Assembly (NCBI GenBank): GCA_007123335.1
Contig: SKLG01000065.1
Location: forward strand, 1-11,178
DNA: 11,178 bases
Direction: 5' to 3'
Source of the DNA: Anaerolineae bacterium
Lineage (GTDB): Bacteria > Chloroflexota > Anaerolineae > UBA1429
Made by a program: the position numbers and the translations under genes. Below, in pieces: positions 7,652 through 11,178 of this stretch (the stretch's first letter is position 1; the number at the start of each line of letters is the position of its first letter). Under the pieces are notes generated by a model. The model made no database searches. It had not been told where the DNA came from and was given only the letters and a program-made list of their open reading frames with translations.

Positions 7652-8734
7652 ATGTCGCGTTTCGAGTCCAACAAGCCAGATGACCCAGGGGCGCGCCGTT
7701 TGATAGCTGCGTTCCTATCGCCCAAGGGCATTCTGGGCTTGGCGCTAGCGCTACTCTTGGCCCTGGCATCGGGAGTGTGGGCTTCGCCGCAGCAGGTTGC
7801 GCCCCGACAAACGGTGCCCACGCGCACCCCGACGGAGGCGCCGCAACCAACAGCGACATCCACACCCACACGCACACCCGTAAGGAACACGCCAGCCCCA
7901 ATAGTACCGACAGATACTCCCATCGCTGCGACGCCACTGGCCACCGAGACGCCCGATGCATCCCCACAGAACACCGATACACCTTATCCGGCGGACACGC
8001 CGAGACAGGTCGGGGAAGCCACCCGGCTCCCGCCACTGGAAACTACCCCTGTGAGTGACGGACTCTTGTATGTATTGCTGCAAGACAAGGAGACGTTGGC
8101 GCGCTTTGTGCCGCCGACGCCGACGCCGAGCCCCACCCCCACGCCGCTGCCGGCCCAGCTGCCCACAGAGTTGTCCGGCAAGATCGCCTTCCAGTCCAAC
8201 TATTTAGGCAGGACGCGCCTCTTTCTCGTCGACCCCGACGGAGGAAATCTGGCCCTGCTGGTCGCCTCGTGGGTCTATGATGTCGCCGTGGCGCAAGATC
8301 GCCTCTCCCCCGATGGACGCTATTATGTGAAGCAGGGGCAGGGCAACAACGGCATCGATCTCTTTGTGGGTCCGGTAGGCGGTGGCGAGGCCAAACGATT
8401 GACCTTTGTGGGGCAAGGCAAGGCCTGGGATTGGGCCTGGGCGCCCGATGGACGGCACATTGCCTTCACCTCCAACCAGGAGGGCGACGACGATATCTTT
8501 GTGGTCCAGATATGGACGCCTGACGATCCACTGCCCAGGACAACCAAACTGACGGTGGATGGATCATGGGAATCGGACAAGCATCCTAGCTATTCGCCCG
8601 ACGGCAGCCAGATTGTCTTTTACAGCAACCGCTCGGGGCGTGATCAGCTCTGGATCATGAACGCCGATGGATCCAATCCGCGCCAGTTGCTGGCACTCGA
8701 TGGCGATTGCTGGAATCCAGTGTGGCTCAAATAA
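7652..8734 (+). CDS. Exported or membrane-anchored protein with Thr/Pro-rich stalk and TolB/PD40-type beta-propeller repeats
   Basis: A 360-residue protein with no assigned enzyme activity. Residues 26-44 form a hydrophobic signal anchor or signal peptide after a charged N-terminus. Residues about 46-170 are a low-complexity Thr/Pro-rich stalk, including a run of TP pairs at 155-165. From about 175 to the end are PD40-type blades: SGKIAFQSN, RLSPDGRYY, WAPDGRHIAFTSN and YSPDGSQIVFYSN, with D-x-F or L-W-I strands between. Four blades are too few for a closed six- or seven-bladed propeller, so it may be partial or pair with a partner. Such TP-stalk propeller proteins are frequent in Chloroflexota. 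AGGAGG four bases before ATG 7652 fixes the start. It interrupts an otherwise enzymatic gene set, possibly as a surface binding or sensing protein; that is inference. Confidence 0.82.
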   Translation: MSRFESNKPDDPGARRLIAAFLSPKGILGLALALLLALASGVWASPQQVAPRQTVPTRTPTEAPQPTATSTPTRTPVRNTPAPIVPTDTPIAATPLATETPDASPQNTDTPYPADTPRQVGEATRLPPLETTPVSDGLLYVLLQDKETLARFVPPTPTPSPTPTPLPAQLPTELSGKIAFQSNYLGRTRLFLVDPDGGNLALLVASWVYDVAVAQDRLSPDGRYYVKQGQGNNGIDLFVGPVGGGEAKRLTFVGQGKAWDWAWAPDGRHIAFTSNQEGDDDIFVVQIWTPDDPLPRTTKLTVDGSWESDKHPSYSPDGSQIVFYSNRSGRDQLWIMNADGSNPRQLLALDGDCWNPVWLK

Positions 8735-8811
8735 TGGGCGCAGAAACCGCTTGAGCGATCAAGCACCCGCGCAATATCGCATTTCAACACTATACGGGAG
8801 GCTGACGGATT

Positions 8812-10017
8812 ATGCAGAGTGTATCGGTGCCCTGGAGCGTATGGTACGAAAACACTACGTTCGAGTTGACTTTCCCCGATAGCTGGGAGCTACATGTCGC
8901 CGAAATGAAGGGCGGCCCCGAGATCGGTGACGAGGGCATCCGCCGGGCTTTGGCCGAGCCCATCGGCGCGCCGCCCTTGCGCGAGGTAGCGCGCGGCCGT
9001 CGCGATGCCGCTATCCTCATCGATGACCTGACCCGCCCCACGCCGAGCTATCGCCTGCTGCCCTACATTCTGGAGGAGCTGGCCGCTGCCGGCCTAGGCG
9101 ACGATCGGGTGCGCATCGTGTGCGCACTGGCCGCTCACCGCCCCATGACCCGCGACGATTTCCTCAAAAAGATCGGGGCGGACCTGCTGGAGCGTCTGGA
9201 GATCATCAACCACAACGCCATGGACAGCCTCCAGTTCTATGGGCATTCTTCTGAGGGTATACCGATCTGGGTGAACCGCGATTTTGCGCGCTCTGATGTC
9301 AAGATCGCCGCCGGGATGATCACCCCGCGCGGGCGCATCTTTGGCGGGGGCGCCAAGCTGCTCTTGCCGGGGGCCTGCGGTCGAGAGACGATCCTGGCCA
9401 ACCACATGTACTGCCCCCAAGATACATTTCGTGAGCATATAGACGAGGTAGCCAACCTCGTGGGGCTAGAGTATATCGTCAATCCGCTGCTCAATGCCAG
9501 AGGCGAGATCATGGCCCTGGTCGCCGGCCACTATCGCGAGGCCTTTGCACACGGCATCGAGATCGGCAAGAAACTGTACCGCACCGAGGTGCCCGATGGC
9601 ATGGATATCGTCGTGGCCAACGCCTGGCCCAAGGACACCGAGGCCACCCAGGCTGGCATGGCCATGGTGCCGCTCTATGGCGCCCAAGAGACGGCCCTCA
9701 AGGAGGGCGGCACGACGGTCATCACCGCTGCTTGCCCTGAGGGGTTGGGCTTTCACTCGGTGATGGGACCGGGCACCCTCTACAAGGAGCGCAGCCGCCG
9801 CTCGGGCACCGGAGGGCGCGTGACCAGGGTGCCCGACGGGTCGCGAATTATCTTTTCGCCCAACCTGAACAAGTATGATGTCCGCAACCAGTTCGGCGAG
9901 AATGCACGGCTCTGCAGGACCTGGCCCGAGGTGCTCGATGCGTTGGAGGCCAAGCACGGCGCTCAGGCCAAGGTTGGCGTCTTTCCCTGCGGCGCCATTC
10001 AATACGGCGGTCAATAG
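8812..10017 (+). CDS. LarA-like nickel-pincer racemase/epimerase family protein (DUF2088) with altered active-site residues
   Basis: A 401-residue cytoplasmic protein of the lactate racemase superfamily, which moves hydride at a 2-hydroxy-acid carbon with a nickel-pincer nucleotide. Recognisable marks are DDLTRPTP (Asp71, Asp72, Arg75), AAHRPMT with His109, GGGAKLLLPG with Lys182 (the cofactor-attachment lysine), and ANH with His198 (the nickel ligand). Compared from memory with Lactobacillus LarA, its second catalytic histidine (His174 there) is Arg173 here, and the substrate-contact lysine (298 there) is Met283, after Gln280. This suggests a substrate other than lactate. GGGAGG lies ten bases before the ATG, a rather long spacing, but similarity starts within about 15 residues of it. 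The cofactor genes larB, larC and larE are not in the window. It follows the propeller gene by 77 bases and may be co-transcribed. Family is firm, activity open. Confidence 0.9.
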   Translation: MQSVSVPWSVWYENTTFELTFPDSWELHVAEMKGGPEIGDEGIRRALAEPIGAPPLREVARGRRDAAILIDDLTRPTPSYRLLPYILEELAAAGLGDDRVRIVCALAAHRPMTRDDFLKKIGADLLERLEIINHNAMDSLQFYGHSSEGIPIWVNRDFARSDVKIAAGMITPRGRIFGGGAKLLLPGACGRETILANHMYCPQDTFREHIDEVANLVGLEYIVNPLLNARGEIMALVAGHYREAFAHGIEIGKKLYRTEVPDGMDIVVANAWPKDTEATQAGMAMVPLYGAQETALKEGGTTVITAACPEGLGFHSVMGPGTLYKERSRRSGTGGRVTRVPDGSRIIFSPNLNKYDVRNQFGENARLCRTWPEVLDALEAKHGAQAKVGVFPCGAIQYGGQ

Positions 10018-10051
10018 CACACCATAAGCTAGACTGTTCTCACATAACTAG

Positions 10052-10086
10052 CGAGGGCCGCAGCCGGTATTCGGCTGCGGCCCTCG
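10052..10086. terminator. Strong 15-bp hairpin between convergent genes
   Basis: CGAGGGCCGCAGCCG (10052-10066) and CGGCTGCGGCCCTCG (10072-10086) are perfect inverted arms with the 5-base loop GTATT. It lies 34 bases after the LarA-like stop and 20 bases before the stop of the convergent exchanger gene, so it can end transcription from both sides. On the plus strand it is followed by TTCTGCTT, a weak T tract; on the minus strand the tail is poorer. Confidence 0.8.
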
Positions 10087-10106
10087 TTCTGCTTGCCTAT
10101 GCTTGG

Positions 10107-11126
10107 CTAGTCGATGGCAAAGAAGAGGATACGGAAGGTGATATAGAAAATGTACAGAAAGATGAGATAAAAAGCCCACCTTTTCGTCAGCTTGCCTCCC
10201 CGGAACCAGAGAATAGCCCACAATATGGCGCCGGTGATCGTCTCCCAAGGCAAGTCCCACATTACCAGCGGGCGAGGAACCCAGTAGGTGGAGACCAAAG
10301 CGCCACCGCCGATGGCCAGCAAAGGATTGGTGATATTGCTACCGATCAAGGTGCCCAGCGAGACGCCCTGTTCCTTGTTACGGATGCCCGAGATGGCCGT
10401 CATAAGCTCAGGCATGGCCGAGGCGATGCCGAGGGTGACCACGCCGATGAGCGAGCCGCCGACGCCGGTGGCATGCACGATGAGTTCCGTAACCTCCAGG
10501 ACCACCTGAGCGCTCAGAATAGTGAGGGCCATGGCGCCCAAGGCGATGAGGGCATAGACCAATGCCTCGCGGCCCGACTGTGGTCCTTCCCGCGACTCGT
10601 CAATCGCGACCTCGGGCTTGAAATATTTGCGCTCGTCCCGGTATAGGAAATAGGTATAGCCGATAAAGCTACCGACCAAAATGGCGCCATCTAACCGTGA
10701 ATAGACGCCGTCAAGGCCCAGGATGATGCACATGAGCGTGGTAGCGATCATCGGCAGCATCGATTTGGTCAAAAAGTAGCGGCGGAAATAGAGACCTCCG
10801 GCAGCAAACACCACCAAGGCCATAATCAATGTCTGCTGCACCACGTCGGAGCCAATGTTCGCGCCGAGGACGATGGATGAGCTGATCCGATAGTCCAGAG
10901 TGCCGCGCAGGATGCCTACCGACGCCGTCAGGTGCGCACTGAGCTCTGGGATGCTCGTGGCCAACGAGAGGACGGTCATGCCCATAAATGTGGCAGACAG
11001 ATCGAAATATTCAGCCAGACCGACCAGCCGTTTCACCGCCTGGTCAGCACTGAGGATCAGGATAGCTATCGCGACCAGGCCGATGATAATATCGCTTGCA
11101 AGGCTTATACCAATGAGACTGCCCAT
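10107..11126 (-). CDS. Sodium/calcium exchanger family membrane transporter (CaxA/YrbG-like)
   Basis: A 339-residue inner-membrane antiporter that probably exports calcium in exchange for sodium or protons. The protein is about ten hydrophobic helices in two homologous halves, with a charged cytoplasmic loop at 163-187. The first alpha-repeat has ATSIPE (Thr57, Ser58, Glu61) followed by GANIGSD near 88-94; the second has IASAMPE (Ser236, Glu240) followed by GSNITN at 262-267. Both repeats keep the ion-binding glutamates. The second lacks the usual threonine of the TSxPE motif (Ala235), and the first has GAN rather than GSN, so ion preference may differ from well-studied exchangers. GGAG at 11132-11135, five bases before the ATG, sets the start. 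It is convergent with the LarA-like gene and seems unrelated to that pathway; exchange specificity is not decided by sequence alone. Confidence 0.92.
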   Translation of the reverse strand: MGSLIGISLASDIIIGLVAIAILILSADQAVKRLVGLAEYFDLSATFMGMTVLSLATSIPELSAHLTASVGILRGTLDYRISSSIVLGANIGSDVVQQTLIMALVVFAAGGLYFRRYFLTKSMLPMIATTLMCIILGLDGVYSRLDGAILVGSFIGYTYFLYRDERKYFKPEVAIDESREGPQSGREALVYALIALGAMALTILSAQVVLEVTELIVHATGVGGSLIGVVTLGIASAMPELMTAISGIRNKEQGVSLGTLIGSNITNPLLAIGGGALVSTYWVPRPLVMWDLPWETITGAILWAILWFRGGKLTKRWAFYLIFLYIFYITFRILFFAID

Positions 11127-11178
11127 ATTCGCTCCATTTTCGATGCATCATAGGCAGGCCTGCTATGGCGCAGACAAA

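Noticed and set aside
7800..8150. Thr/Pro codon repeats as a possible DNA tandem repeat or CRISPR-like array
   Set aside because: The repetition follows the TP-rich protein stalk; there are no constant-length repeats with unique spacers.
9466..10020. Minus-strand open frame of 184 codons
   Set aside because: Antisense to the end of the LarA-like gene, no family resemblance.

Overview
The window is a GC-rich bacterial chromosome segment, most likely from a member of the Chloroflexota (Anaerolineae-type). The best clues are an exported Thr-Pro-rich linker protein with a TolB/PD40-type propeller, a tungsten-type aldehyde oxidoreductase, and a LarA-family protein next to Gfo/Idh/MocA and sugar-isomerase genes. 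This taxonomic call is inference; there is no rRNA or other marker gene. No mobile element, CRISPR array, tRNA or rRNA was seen.

Left half, minus strand. From right to left run a small cupin (4512-4844), a membrane-anchored amidase-fold protein with a C-terminal ricin-type lectin domain (2675-4030), a zinc deacylase of the succinylglutamate desuccinylase/aspartoacylase family (1532-2539), and an aldehyde ferredoxin oxidoreductase whose last part runs off the left edge (1-1394). The deacylase, oxidoreductase and cupin each have a plausible sigma70-type promoter of their own, so this half is probably not one simple operon.

Middle and right, plus strand. Four genes follow a 422-bp divergent intergenic region: a Gfo/Idh/MocA NAD(P)-dependent oxidoreductase (5267-6460), a xylose-isomerase-like TIM-barrel isomerase/epimerase (6514-7512), the anchored Thr/Pro-rich propeller protein (7652-8734) and a LarA-like (DUF2088) nickel racemase/epimerase (8812-10017). 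A strong 15-bp hairpin at 10052-10086 separates these from a convergent sodium/calcium exchanger gene (10107-11126, minus).

Working model, which is inference: the oxidoreductase, isomerase, cupin and LarA homologue form a sugar-acid, polyol or hydroxy-acid utilisation module. The LarA homologue differs from characterised lactate racemase at two active-site positions, so its substrate is probably not lactate. The deacylase and oxidoreductase may form a second module that releases and then oxidises or reduces an acyl-derived product. The items most worth a second look are the variant LarA active site, the unusual cysteine spacing in the oxidoreductase, and the amidase domain that lacks its first zinc-binding histidine.
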